Source: JAWXCB01 sp034440455 (GTDB lineage Bacteria > Bacteroidota > Bacteroidia > Chitinophagales > CAIOSU01). Taken from it: a stretch of 64,000 nt of DNA. The notes under the pieces are model-generated. The model ran no database searches, was not told where the DNA came from, and saw only the letters and a list, made by a program, of their open reading frames with translations. Shown here piece after piece: positions 43,665-51,816 of this stretch (position 1 is its first letter; each line of letters begins with the position of its first letter). Where the stretch lies: assembly GCA_034440455.1 (NCBI GenBank), contig JAWXCB010000031.1, forward strand, positions 34,987-98,986, given 5' to 3'. The position numbers and the translations under genes are program-made.

Positions 43665-44168
43665 TTAGAAAATATTTTGACGGACAATTTCAATAATCAA
43701 AAAAATAGTGAGCGTAATTGATACTGCGAGTTTCGCAGAAGTTGCAAGGAGAAATCCAACGAACGAACCAATTCCCGCCTTTAATGCGCTTTCAAATTGC
43801 TTTCCTGCAACAAGGTCGCCAATCACCGCGCCCACAAGTGGTCCAATCAAAATTCCCCATGGTGGAATAAACATTCCTATCACCAAACCGATGATGCCGC
43901 CCCATACGCCTTGCTTAGTGCCCCCGAATTTTTTTGTGGTATAAATCGGGAGAAAATAATCCATTGCGGCTGCGGCTGTTACGAAGAATAACGCCACAAA
44001 TAAAAAGGTGAGACTAAACACCTCGCCTCCTTTTGCAAAATGATAAATCAAAAGCGCAACGTAAGAAACCGGTGGTCCGGGCAACGCTGGCGCAATGCAG
44101 CCGATTATTCCCAACCCGCTTATTGCGAGTACGGATAGAATCAAAACAATTTCAATCGTGATTTCCAT
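43665..44168 (-). CDS. DUF456 family membrane protein
   Basis: 167 residues with about four membrane helices and glycine-zipper segments ('GLGIIGCIAPALPGPPVSYVALLIYHF', 'FIPPWGILIGPLVGAVIGDLVAGK'), the DUF456 pattern. No enzymatic residues are seen. Function unknown; the family has been suspected to bind or stabilise membranes. It is followed by the GT-C gene on the same strand. Confidence 0.87.
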   Translation of the reverse strand: MEITIEIVLILSVLAISGLGIIGCIAPALPGPPVSYVALLIYHFAKGGEVFSLTFLFVALFFVTAAAAMDYFLPIYTTKKFGGTKQGVWGGIIGLVIGMFIPPWGILIGPLVGAVIGDLVAGKQFESALKAGIGSFVGFLLATSAKLAVSITLTIFLIIEIVRQNIF

Positions 44169-44228
44169 GATGGAATAAAATTAATGAATGAAAGCGCAGC
44201 AATGAAATTTGTGCTTTGTTTCAGTTTC

Positions 44229-44307
44229 GTCATGCTGAGTGCAACGAAGCATCTCAATACTAAAGAAATGAGATTCTTCGCTGCGTATGACTCCGCTCAG
44301 AATGACG
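44229..44307. repeat. Intergenic inverted repeat (GTCAT-CTGAG family)
   Basis: The ends CGTCATGCTGAG and CTCAGAATGACG are inverted with one mismatch, and the inner words CGAAGCATCTC and GAGATTCTTCG are also inverted. It lies between divergent genes. Confidence 0.75.
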
Positions 44308-44368
44308 CTTATTCAAACTGAGACTCAATCGAAATTTGTAAATTCGATGCTCAAAAATTTCTTTGATT

Positions 44369-45196
44369 ATGAAACAACAACTTCTCCTCACCGCTATTCT
44401 TATGACATACTTACTTACATCAGCGCAGCAAAAGCCAAGTTGCCATTCAACAGAAGCATTTGCATCATTCGCAAAGGAAGAAAGCTTCCGCAACGAACAT
44501 CAGGAGCCATCGGCATACACTTATACCGGAGCAGGCGAAATGGTTTCCTTTCAGACTTATGACGGGAAGGAGGCAAAAGCATTTTTAATCAAAGCAGAAA
44601 AGCCGACAAACAATTATTTGTTTGTGTTTCATGAATGGTGGGGCTTGAATGATTTGGTGAAAAAACAAGCAGCGCAATTTCAAACGGATTTGAAAAATAT
44701 AAACGTACTCGTCATTGATTTATATGACGGCAAAGTGACCGACAACCGCGAGGAAGCCGGAAAACTCATGGGCGCATTGGACACGAAACGCGCTGAAGCG
44801 ATTATCAGTGGCGCAGTAAAATATGCGGGCAAAACTGCGCGCATTTTCACAGTAGGCTGGTGCCTGGGCGGTGGCTGGTCGTTGCAGGCTTCGCTAATCG
44901 GTGACGAGCAAACAGCAGGCTGCATCGTGTATTACGGAATGCCGGAAACGAGTGTGCCGAAACTAAAAACACTTCATGCCGATGTGCTGGGCATCTTTGC
45001 CTCAAAAGACGCATGGATTACACAAGACATCGTGAAAGAATTTGCCGCAAACATGAAAGCGGCTGGCAAACGCCTTGACATCGTTTCCTTTGATGCCGAC
45101 CACGCTTTTGCCAACCCCAGCAACTCGCAGTTTGATAAAGAAGCAACTGAAAAAGCTTATAAATATTCGGTTGATTTTATCAAGGAGCGGCTTTGA
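44369..45196 (+). CDS. Dienelactone hydrolase family protein, secreted
   Basis: About 275 residues from the ATG at 44369 (a TTG lies six bases earlier). A signal peptide ends near 'LLTSAQQK'. The alpha/beta-hydrolase triad is Cys in 'GWCLGGGWS', Asp in 'FASKDAWIT' and His in 'DADHAFANPS'; 'FVFHEWWGLNDL' is the family oxyanion block. Dienelactone hydrolases open lactone rings, but secreted members act on varied esters. The substrate is unknown. Confidence 0.9.
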   Translation: MKQQLLLTAILMTYLLTSAQQKPSCHSTEAFASFAKEESFRNEHQEPSAYTYTGAGEMVSFQTYDGKEAKAFLIKAEKPTNNYLFVFHEWWGLNDLVKKQAAQFQTDLKNINVLVIDLYDGKVTDNREEAGKLMGALDTKRAEAIISGAVKYAGKTARIFTVGWCLGGGWSLQASLIGDEQTAGCIVYYGMPETSVPKLKTLHADVLGIFASKDAWITQDIVKEFAANMKAAGKRLDIVSFDADHAFANPSNSQFDKEATEKAYKYSVDFIKERL

Positions 45197-45243
45197 GTTG
45201 AAACTTTGTCCGGTTCGATTTGTTTCTTCTGCAAATCGTCATC

Positions 45244-45672
45244 ATGGAATTTCTATTCACGCTTAAGTTTCTGAAGATTGCCGCAATCTCTGCCGTGTTG
45301 TTTATCCTGCTGGACATGTTGTGGATTGGTTTTCTTGCCTCCAAAATGTACTCGGAGCAACTTGGCTACCTTGCCGAATTGAGAAGCGGGAAAGTGATAT
45401 TCAACCTCCCTGTCGGGTTGCTTGTGCAAGCCGTCATCTCACTCGGCTTATCCGTCATCATCCTGCTTGCTTTGCAATTAGACGACCGCCTTGTTATCTC
45501 ACTTGCAATCGGGGCATTCACAGGTTTCGTGATTTACTTCACCTACGATTTCACGAACTACTCGTTTGTAAAAGGATGGTCACTCTATGTTTCCGTTATT
45601 GATGTCGCTTGGGGTACGTTGCAAGGTCTGCTTGCGGGCGCATACGTTTATTTTTTGAACGACAAGCTGTAA
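45244..45672 (+). CDS. DUF2177 family membrane protein
   Basis: About 142 residues from the ATG at 45244. It has four hydrophobic segments and the family-specific 'LLDMLWIGFLASKMYSEQLGYLAEL' and 'YFTYDFTNYSFVKGWSLYVSVIDVAWG'. Small DUF2177 proteins are widespread in bacteria, and their function is unknown. It follows the dienelactone hydrolase gene by 47 bp on the same strand. Confidence 0.88.
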   Translation: MEFLFTLKFLKIAAISAVLFILLDMLWIGFLASKMYSEQLGYLAELRSGKVIFNLPVGLLVQAVISLGLSVIILLALQLDDRLVISLAIGAFTGFVIYFTYDFTNYSFVKGWSLYVSVIDVAWGTLQGLLAGAYVYFLNDKL

Positions 45673-45680
45673 TGCTGTCA

Positions 45681-48440
45681 CTACTTCATCACAACAATTT
45701 TTCTGCATACAGAATAATTGCCTGTGTTCTTCAACTGAATCAGATAGGCGCCCGGCTCAACTGCTGACAAATCTATCGTTACGGTATTTGTAGCTTGAAT
45801 AGAAGAAACAGGTTTGATAACGTCTCTTCTTGCCAAATCAAGCAAGCGATATTCAGCTATGGAAAAATCTGCAACAACATACAACTGATTTGCTGCAGGG
45901 TTTGGAAAAATCCTTACATCGTTGCGTTGATTGATTTGCCACAGGCTGCTGATTTCATCTTTCACATACAGCGTATCACCATTTGCAGAAAGGCTCACCG
46001 CAGCTTCGTCTTTATCAATCGCTAATACATTTTCAAACTGAATCTCAAGAGGCAGCACGAAATAATCTTTGCCGTCAATGTTGTCTTGAATCACGAAACT
46101 CACGTCAGCGATTTTTCCTGCGCCTGAAATATTCGTGTGGTCAATGCGCGAAATGCCTGCGTCCATTTTCGATGCGAGAAATAAATCTTTGGTGAGTGAA
46201 ATCCTGTTTGCGTTTGGCGTAAACCATGAATCGGTGAAATCAATGCGCAGGCTGCCGCTGTCAATAATGTTGGAATTGTAGAGAAGAGAAAACGCAATGC
46301 CGTAAATATTCGTGATTGGATTCGGAGAAGTGCCAAGATAGATGGAGCCGACAATCGTATCGCCTGTGTTGGCAGAGTCTTGCGGAAATGCAAAATACAA
46401 ATCAGGGTCAATCGCGTGGTTGGGGTCACCGCCTTTTTGATGGGTGAGTCCGTAGTTTAATCCGATAACTCCGACATCAGAAGAATCAATGAGCGCATTG
46501 CCATTACAATCTGCATGTTTCAGATTTACTCCGCTTATGAATTGTAGCTGCCAGTCAGTTGCAGGCTGACCAACCCAGTTAGTTGTCGCATTTGGTCTTG
46601 CAGAACTGGAAATGCCATAACCAATACCAATTGCAAGCACATCCCACACGTTGGCGATACCATCAGCGTTGGCATCACCGGGCCAGACGAGGTTTTGAAT
46701 AGCTGAAACTATGATTGCGGTGCAGGTAGTGTCGCTGCAACCGGAAGTATCGAAAATACTCAGACATACATTATAGGTACCGGGACTTAAAAAGGTGTGC
46801 GTTGGATTTTGTTGGGTGGAAGGTGGATTACCTTCAGCGAAATCCCAGGAATAGGAAACATTGATTCCGGTGGAGGTGTTATGGAAAGCATAGATATTTT
46901 GTGAGTTGGCGTAAGTAAAGGAAGCATCGCAAATTTGCCCGCATTGATTCACGATTACTGTGACACTATCACTATTGAAGCAGTTATATGTATCCTGGAC
47001 TACAACCCAATAATTACCCGCACTTGTAATTGTAAAACTTGAATCTGTGCTTCCATCTTGCCATTGGAAAGAATGGTCGGCTTGACTGAGTTGCGTATTC
47101 CAAATGACAGAATCTCCTGTGCAAAGGAAAAGCGTATCCCCTTCCATGAGGTTTATTAAATCAACAACAACTTCATCATAACTGGTGAAGCCAAATATAT
47201 CAGTCGCAATCACCGAATAGGTTCCATTCCCGTTGATTTGTATGGAAGAAGTCGTCTCTCCGGTTGACCATTGGTAGGAAACAAAATGAGTCTGCGCATA
47301 AAGAGTAGTCGGATCGCAGAACCCATATCGCGGATAATTACTTCCAAGATTTACCGGAGGCGCATATTTAAACCGCAGGTATTGTTCTGCTAAATTTCTT
47401 TCAGTGCTGTCAAGCGCGGTATGATACACCATAATCTCAGCGATGTTTCCATTCAGGAAGAATGCTAAATCACTATAGCTATTCCATGAACAGCCTACGG
47501 TCATTATTTTATTTCCATTTTGCGTGATGTCAGCGCCATTGAGGATACCTGAACCACTATTGGTCACGGTGGTAGAAGGAATATTGCTGTTAATATGCAT
47601 ATCCCACATAGCTTCAGAATTATCCCAAACTGTGGAGACGATTCTGTAATTGCCGTCATTCATGCAGCAACCGTTTTGAAATCCCCTTTGCTGCCCTCCT
47701 TCTTCAATTACTGAGGAGTTCCATTCAAATCCTCTTGGCGCGAGACTCCAGCCGTCAGTGAATGTGGTGTGTCCTCTTTTTTGAATCAACCGAAATTGTT
47801 CTGCATTAGCATTAAAGGAATTAAAGACAATCAAAATAGTTTGGTCATTCGTACCTAACTCCAAACTTTGCCCTCCATCGAGGTAATCATTTCCGTCAAA
47901 GCGAAGCGCAGGCAACCCATTTAATTGCTGAGGAACCCATGTTGGTTTTCTGGTAGCATCGCTTTGAATTAACTGAGTGCTATTTCCGCTAAAATCTTGC
48001 CACTGACTTATAGATGTTCCACCAACTGTGCCGCTATCTGCGCGTACCCACAGTTGCATGTTGCCCAATGTTTGTGGAGTCAATAAATAAAGACTGAAAA
48101 CAACCGACCAGTTTGAAAAAACTAAACCATCAAAAGCGCGTACTCGCCAGTAGAGTTGTGTATCAGATGGTAAACTCAAGGCAGTATAGAATGGTGTGAA
48201 AAGGGTTGCAGTGTCAAAAATAGTTGTAACAAAAGAGCTATCCTCGCTCACTTGCAAGTGGTAAGCAACAGCATTAGGCAGTATATCCCATCTAAAAGTC
48301 AGTGCCTGCTGCAAGAATACAGACTGCGGTTTAGGAGAAATAGGAGTAACGCTATTTGTTTGACAGTAAGCTTTAGAGCATTCAAACAAGATGACAGACA
48401 GCAACACCATTGCTATCAACTGTATGCGAAGTCTTTTCAT
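45681..48440 (-). CDS. T9SS secreted protein with LamG-like, PKD, dockerin-like and cohesin-like domains
   Basis: 919 residues. Approximate order: signal peptide (1-27), FN3-like domain with 'YHLQVSEDSSF' and 'LYWRVRAFDG' (28-125), LamG-like part ('MQLWVRADSGTVGGTSISQW', 125-355), Ig/PKD domain ('VSYSWDFAEGNPPSTQQNPT', to about 580), a calcium-loop dockerin-like region ('GDANADGIANVWDVLAIG' and 'DCNGNALIDSSDVGVIGLN', 585-665), a cohesin-like domain (675-820, 'DTIVGSIYLGTS') and a T9SS sorting domain ('VRIFPNPAANQLYVVAD'). It is probably a cell-surface protein that binds glycans or partners. Confidence 0.88.
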   Translation of the reverse strand: MKRLRIQLIAMVLLSVILFECSKAYCQTNSVTPISPKPQSVFLQQALTFRWDILPNAVAYHLQVSEDSSFVTTIFDTATLFTPFYTALSLPSDTQLYWRVRAFDGLVFSNWSVVFSLYLLTPQTLGNMQLWVRADSGTVGGTSISQWQDFSGNSTQLIQSDATRKPTWVPQQLNGLPALRFDGNDYLDGGQSLELGTNDQTILIVFNSFNANAEQFRLIQKRGHTTFTDGWSLAPRGFEWNSSVIEEGGQQRGFQNGCCMNDGNYRIVSTVWDNSEAMWDMHINSNIPSTTVTNSGSGILNGADITQNGNKIMTVGCSWNSYSDLAFFLNGNIAEIMVYHTALDSTERNLAEQYLRFKYAPPVNLGSNYPRYGFCDPTTLYAQTHFVSYQWSTGETTSSIQINGNGTYSVIATDIFGFTSYDEVVVDLINLMEGDTLFLCTGDSVIWNTQLSQADHSFQWQDGSTDSSFTITSAGNYWVVVQDTYNCFNSDSVTVIVNQCGQICDASFTYANSQNIYAFHNTSTGINVSYSWDFAEGNPPSTQQNPTHTFLSPGTYNVCLSIFDTSGCSDTTCTAIIVSAIQNLVWPGDANADGIANVWDVLAIGIGYGISSSARPNATTNWVGQPATDWQLQFISGVNLKHADCNGNALIDSSDVGVIGLNYGLTHQKGGDPNHAIDPDLYFAFPQDSANTGDTIVGSIYLGTSPNPITNIYGIAFSLLYNSNIIDSGSLRIDFTDSWFTPNANRISLTKDLFLASKMDAGISRIDHTNISGAGKIADVSFVIQDNIDGKDYFVLPLEIQFENVLAIDKDEAAVSLSANGDTLYVKDEISSLWQINQRNDVRIFPNPAANQLYVVADFSIAEYRLLDLARRDVIKPVSSIQATNTVTIDLSAVEPGAYLIQLKNTGNYSVCRKIVVMK

Positions 48441-48611
48441 AAAATGTGGTTTTTGATGCTACAAATATGCCTGCACTTTCATCCAAAAAAAAGAACACTT
48501 TTAAGGGGTTGTTCATCAGTAATCATTAATAGATTATGCTAAGTAGCTCATTTTCAATATCATAGAACAAATTATTGTTCACTTCATTTTTATTAGCTTA
48601 GAAAGACGCAA

Positions 48612-48698
48612 ATGACTGAAAATAAGTTAACCTTTCTGCTGAAAAGCCTTTCGGGAGCAACGACCAAATCAAAAGGGAAGTTAGGGGTAAAGTATTAG
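48612..48698 (+). pseudogene. Decayed 5' fragment of a helical-repeat gene
   Basis: A 28-codon frame starting MTENKLTFLLKSLSG and then diverging to a stop. The first 45 bases match the first 45 bases of the intact gene at 49354 at 39 positions. After codon 15 the likeness ends. It lies just before the MNT/HEPN pair, so the pair is flanked by two copies of this 5' end. Confidence 0.7.
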
Positions 48699-48709
48699 CT
48701 TTGATTGAA

Positions 48710-49045
48710 ATGATAATCACCGGGTTGATAAGAGCGAGATACGATGGCCTTCTTTCTTTGTGCAAAGCACATAAAGTGAAGCGCCTCTATGCCTTTGGCT
48801 CGTCTGTAACCGGCAATTTTGACTCCGGCACGAGTGATATAGATCTTCAAGTTGAAATAGAAGAAAAAGACCCGATTGAAAAAGGAGACTTGTTGTTGCA
48901 CTTCTTCACTGAAATTGAAAAGCTATTCAACCGAAGGGTGGATTTACTCACAGACCAGCCCATAGAAAATCCCTACCTGAAAGCAAGCGTTGAAAAAAAT
49001 AAAGTGCTTATCTATGACGGAGAAAGGGAAAAAGTACTTGTCTGA
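48710..49045 (+). CDS. MNT-type nucleotidyltransferase (antitoxin of HEPN/MNT module)
   Basis: About 111 residues from the ATG at 48710 (a TTG lies 9 bases earlier). The minimal nucleotidyltransferase motif is 'AFGSSVTGNFDSGTSDIDLQV' (GS-x10-DxD), followed by 'FNRRVDLLTDQPIENPYLK', with the third acidic residue in RVDLL. In known modules MntA antitoxins block HepT toxins, in some cases by adding AMP. The gene overlaps the HEPN gene by 32 bp, which supports a module. Confidence 0.9.
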   Translation: MIITGLIRARYDGLLSLCKAHKVKRLYAFGSSVTGNFDSGTSDIDLQVEIEEKDPIEKGDLLLHFFTEIEKLFNRRVDLLTDQPIENPYLKASVEKNKVLIYDGEREKVLV

Positions 49046-49349
49046 CATACTCAGCGCAATTTTATTGATTGAAGAATTTACTTCCGGGGTAAAAGATTTT
49101 GAGGCTTACCAGAAAGACAAGAAAACAAGAAGCGCAGTGGAACGGCAACTCGCCATTATCGGAGAAGCCGTTTCAAGATTCACAAAAGAAAACCCAGATG
49201 AAGTTTTGCAAAACAGCGGGCAAATCATTGCATTCAGAAATTGGCTGATTCATGCTTATGATTCAATCAATAACACCACCGTTTGGGCGATTCTCCAGCG
49301 CCACCTGCCGCTGTTGAAGAACGAAGTGATGGAGAAGCTGAAAGAGTAG
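49014..49349 (+). CDS. HEPN-domain protein (HepT-like toxin, DUF86)
   Basis: About 111 residues from the ATG at 49014 (the frame is open further). It is all-helical, with the HEPN RNase motif Rx4-6H in 'IIAFRNWLIHAYDSINN' and the upstream 'AVERQLAIIGEAVSRF'. Family members are RNases acting as toxins against the paired MNT protein. It follows and overlaps the MNT gene. It stops 4 bp before the start of the helical-repeat gene at 49354. Confidence 0.9.
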   Translation: MTEKGKKYLSDILSAILLIEEFTSGVKDFEAYQKDKKTRSAVERQLAIIGEAVSRFTKENPDEVLQNSGQIIAFRNWLIHAYDSINNTTVWAILQRHLPLLKNEVMEKLKE

Positions 49350-49353
49350 CTCC

Positions 49354-50772
49354 ATGTCCGAAAATAAGTTAACCGTACTGCTGAAAAGCCTTTCCGGTAA
49401 GGAACTGAAGGAGTTAGATAAATTCCTCCGCTCGCCTTATTTCAATACCAATGAGAAGTTAGTGGAGATTTTTCAGTTGTTGAGGCAACATCATTCTAAT
49501 AATAACGGACAGCTTGATAAGGAAAAGATTTACAAGCACCTCTTCCCCGGAAAACCATATCGGGATGTTCATTTCCGGCAATATTTTTCAGCGCTCACGG
49601 CTTTGGTAGAGCGTTTTATCGCAATCAGAAAAGTGGAGCAGAAGCAATCATTTCACCATGCGTTGCTTGAGGAAATGATTGACCGCAACGTGGATAACCT
49701 GTTTAACCAAAAACTGCGCAAAACGAATGGAGCATCCTCATTTGAAGATGATTCAAATTATCTCAACCAGTTCAGGCTCGAAGACCTTCGCAATAAATTC
49801 TTGGTGACCAGCGCGCAACAGCAAAACAGGTTGGCTCAACAGCCCGACCTTGTCAAAGCCATGCGCCTGCTCGATACGTTTTATATCATTCGCAAGCTCA
49901 AGTTTTATTGTTCACTGCTCAACTATAAAACCATCGCTGCGGTAGAGAAAGAAAGCATCTTGATGGATGAGATTTTGGAACTGCTGGAGAAGAAAGATTA
50001 TTCCGACACACCCGCAATTGACATCTATCACAAAATTCTGCGCACGCTTACCGAGCCGGATAATGCAGAAAATTTTGCGAGCCTTTTGAAAACGCTCCAT
50101 GCAAAGGACAATCTGTTCACACAAAGCGAAACGCGAGAGATGTATATCTACGCGCAGAATTTCTGCATCCGCCAAATCAACAAAGGGAAAACAAAATACC
50201 TTTCTGAAATCCTGAAAATCTATCAGCATCTGCTTGAAAAAGAAATCATTTTGGAAAAGGGCATTCTCTCTCCGTGGGACTATAAGAATATTGTAGTGAC
50301 CGCCTTGCGGTTAGAAGAATTCAAGTGGACTGAAAAATTTATCAATAATTACAAAGACAAATTGCCAGAAAAGGAGCGCGAAAATGCCTATACCTACAAT
50401 CTTGCTAAATTCTATTTCTACAAAAAAGATTACTCCATAGTGCTGGGCTTATTGCAAGAGGTGGAATACAACGATGTTTTCTATAGTCTTGATTCCAAGT
50501 CAATGCTTTTGAAAACTTATTATGAGCTGAATGAAATTGATTCACTTGACTCGCTGATGGACAGTTTTAAGATTTACCTCCTGAGAAATAAGGCGCTTTC
50601 TGAGCATCATGTCAAAACCTACAAGAATCTTCTGAGAATTACGCACAAACTTTCCCGGCTGATTTCCAACGACAAAAAGAAGATTGCGCTTTTGGAAACT
50701 GAAATCGAACAAACCAAACCATTGGCAGATGTAGGATGGCTGAAAGAAAAAGTGAAGGAACTAAAACGGTGA
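49354..50772 (+). CDS. Helical-repeat protein of unknown function
   Basis: 472 residues with no signal peptide. An N-terminal domain of about 90 residues ('SENKLTVLLKSLSGKELKEL', 'KIYKHLFPGKPYRDVHFRQYFSALTALVERF') precedes helix-pair text of TPR type ('ENAYTYNLAKFYFYKKDYSIVL'). Charged residues are plentiful and no catalytic motif is seen. The protein resembles the 494-residue one at 29092 in layout. The start follows the HEPN gene by 4 bp, though the toxin-antitoxin pair may have inserted upstream of it. Function unknown. Confidence 0.82.
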   Translation: MSENKLTVLLKSLSGKELKELDKFLRSPYFNTNEKLVEIFQLLRQHHSNNNGQLDKEKIYKHLFPGKPYRDVHFRQYFSALTALVERFIAIRKVEQKQSFHHALLEEMIDRNVDNLFNQKLRKTNGASSFEDDSNYLNQFRLEDLRNKFLVTSAQQQNRLAQQPDLVKAMRLLDTFYIIRKLKFYCSLLNYKTIAAVEKESILMDEILELLEKKDYSDTPAIDIYHKILRTLTEPDNAENFASLLKTLHAKDNLFTQSETREMYIYAQNFCIRQINKGKTKYLSEILKIYQHLLEKEIILEKGILSPWDYKNIVVTALRLEEFKWTEKFINNYKDKLPEKERENAYTYNLAKFYFYKKDYSIVLGLLQEVEYNDVFYSLDSKSMLLKTYYELNEIDSLDSLMDSFKIYLLRNKALSEHHVKTYKNLLRITHKLSRLISNDKKKIALLETEIEQTKPLADVGWLKEKVKELKR

Positions 50773-50829
50773 TATTTGCTTTATGCAATTGTTTAAACTT
50801 TGAGCAAAGAAATGTTTAACGCGAGCAAG

Positions 50830-51477
50830 ATGTCAAAACTGTATTTTTATCTGCCTTTTTTACTCGTGCTTGCGTTGTCTTGCGCAAGTAGTGGAAATAA
50901 CACCAATCAACCCGGAGATGAAACCCTAATGGATACAAATAACAAACTTGATACAGCGACCCTCGGTGCCGGATGCTTCTGGTGCGTGGAGGCGATTTTT
51001 CAAAACCTCGAAGGCGTACATTCCGTGTATGCCGGCTATGCGGGCGGGCATGTAAACAATCCCACCTACAAGCAGGTGTGCGATGGCGGCACAGGACACG
51101 TGGAGGTGGCGCAAATCACGTATGACCCGGTAAAGATTTCTTTTGAAGAACTGCTGCATGTTTTTTGGAAAACACACGACCCCACCACGCTCAACAGGCA
51201 AGGCAACGATGTAGGCGACCAATACCGCTCCGTGATTTTTTATCACAATGAAAATCAAAAAGCAGTTGCAGAAAAATCAAAACAAGAAATGGATGCGAGC
51301 GGATATTATGATTCACCGATTGTAACTGCTATTGAGCCTCTGAGCAATTATTCCAAAGCGGAAGATTATCACCAAAACTATTTCAAATACAATTCGAAGC
51401 AGCCTTATTGCCAGATGGTTATTCAGCCGAAGGTGGAAAAATTTAAAAAGGAGTTTAAAGAAAAACTAAAGAAGTAG
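50830..51477 (+). CDS. msrA: Peptide methionine sulfoxide reductase MsrA, lipoprotein
   Basis: About 215 residues from the ATG at 50830; other starts are 50812 and a TTG at 50800. It reduces methionine-S-sulfoxide in proteins. The catalytic Cys is in 'LGAGCFWCVEAIFQNLEGV'; 'SVYAGYAGGHVNNPTYKQVC' and 'YDPVKISFEELLHVFWKTHDPTTLNRQGNDVGDQYRS' are the family blocks. The N-terminus 'YLPFLLVLALSCASSG' is a lipoprotein signal with a Cys, so this copy acts in the envelope. The stop is directly followed by the truncated tRNA-Ser copy. Confidence 0.95.
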   Translation: MSKLYFYLPFLLVLALSCASSGNNTNQPGDETLMDTNNKLDTATLGAGCFWCVEAIFQNLEGVHSVYAGYAGGHVNNPTYKQVCDGGTGHVEVAQITYDPVKISFEELLHVFWKTHDPTTLNRQGNDVGDQYRSVIFYHNENQKAVAEKSKQEMDASGYYDSPIVTAIEPLSNYSKAEDYHQNYFKYNSKQPYCQMVIQPKVEKFKKEFKEKLKK

Positions 51478-51478
51478 T

Positions 51479-51499
51479 GGAGAGAGAGGGATTCGAACC
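51479..51499 (-). repeat. Second copy of the tRNA-Ser 3' end (direct repeat)
   Basis: 21 bp identical to 51818-51838, covering the acceptor strand and part of the T-arm. A duplicated tRNA 3' end is the usual mark of an integrated element. It lies 339 bp from the intact copy. Confidence 0.9.
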
Positions 51500-51505
51500 T
51501 TTTAT

Positions 51506-51529
51506 CTGCCGTAGCTTTAGCGAAGGCAG
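51506..51529. repeat. 24-bp inverted repeat, left copy
   Basis: Inverted relative to 51787-51810 with 23 of 24 bases matching. The two copies flank the GIY-YIG frame. The core words CTGCC...GGCAG also occur in a family A copy at 28828. Confidence 0.85.
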
Positions 51530-51531
51530 AC

Positions 51532-51777
51532 TTAAAGAAAATGTCTCGTTGTAAACGCTCTTCCCGAACCGGATTTTAAGTACTTTTCAAATTCGTATGC
51601 TTTGTATATATCACTAATTGCAAAATATCCAATTAACATTACAGGGAGGACATTTTTCGTTGCATCTACATAACCTTTGTTATGTCTTTCCAATCGTTTT
51701 TCAATATTCTGTGTGCATCCCTTGTAAATATCGCCATTGCTGCATCGAAAAAGGTAAACAAACCATATTTGAAAAAT
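51532..51777 (-). CDS. GIY-YIG nuclease domain protein, start codon unclear
   Basis: A frame of about 78-81 residues, read towards lower coordinates. It opens after a TAA at 51780-51778 with I-F-Q-I-W-F-V-Y-L. Family features are V-Y-L in place of G-I-Y, 'GDIYKGCT' for the YIG part, 'IEKRLERHNKG' (conserved Arg and His) and 'AYEFEKYLKSGSGRAF' (catalytic Glu). No ATG, GTG or TTG is available before the motif; ATA at 51768 sits where ATG would be expected. Such small nucleases cut DNA, and this one may drive spread of the element. It may be inactive. Confidence 0.65.
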   Translation of the reverse strand: MFQIWFVYLFRCSNGDIYKGCTQNIEKRLERHNKGYVDATKNVLPVMLIGYFAISDIYKAYEFEKYLKSGSGRAFTTRHFL

Positions 51778-51786
51778 TTAGATGAC

Positions 51787-51810
51787 CTGCCTTCGCAAAA
51801 GCTACGGCAG
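51787..51810. repeat. 24-bp inverted repeat, right copy
   Basis: Partner of 51506-51529 (23 of 24 bases). It starts 9 bp upstream of the GIY-YIG frame and ends 6 bp from the tRNA-Ser 3' end. Confidence 0.85.
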
Positions 51811-51816
51811 GGAGAG

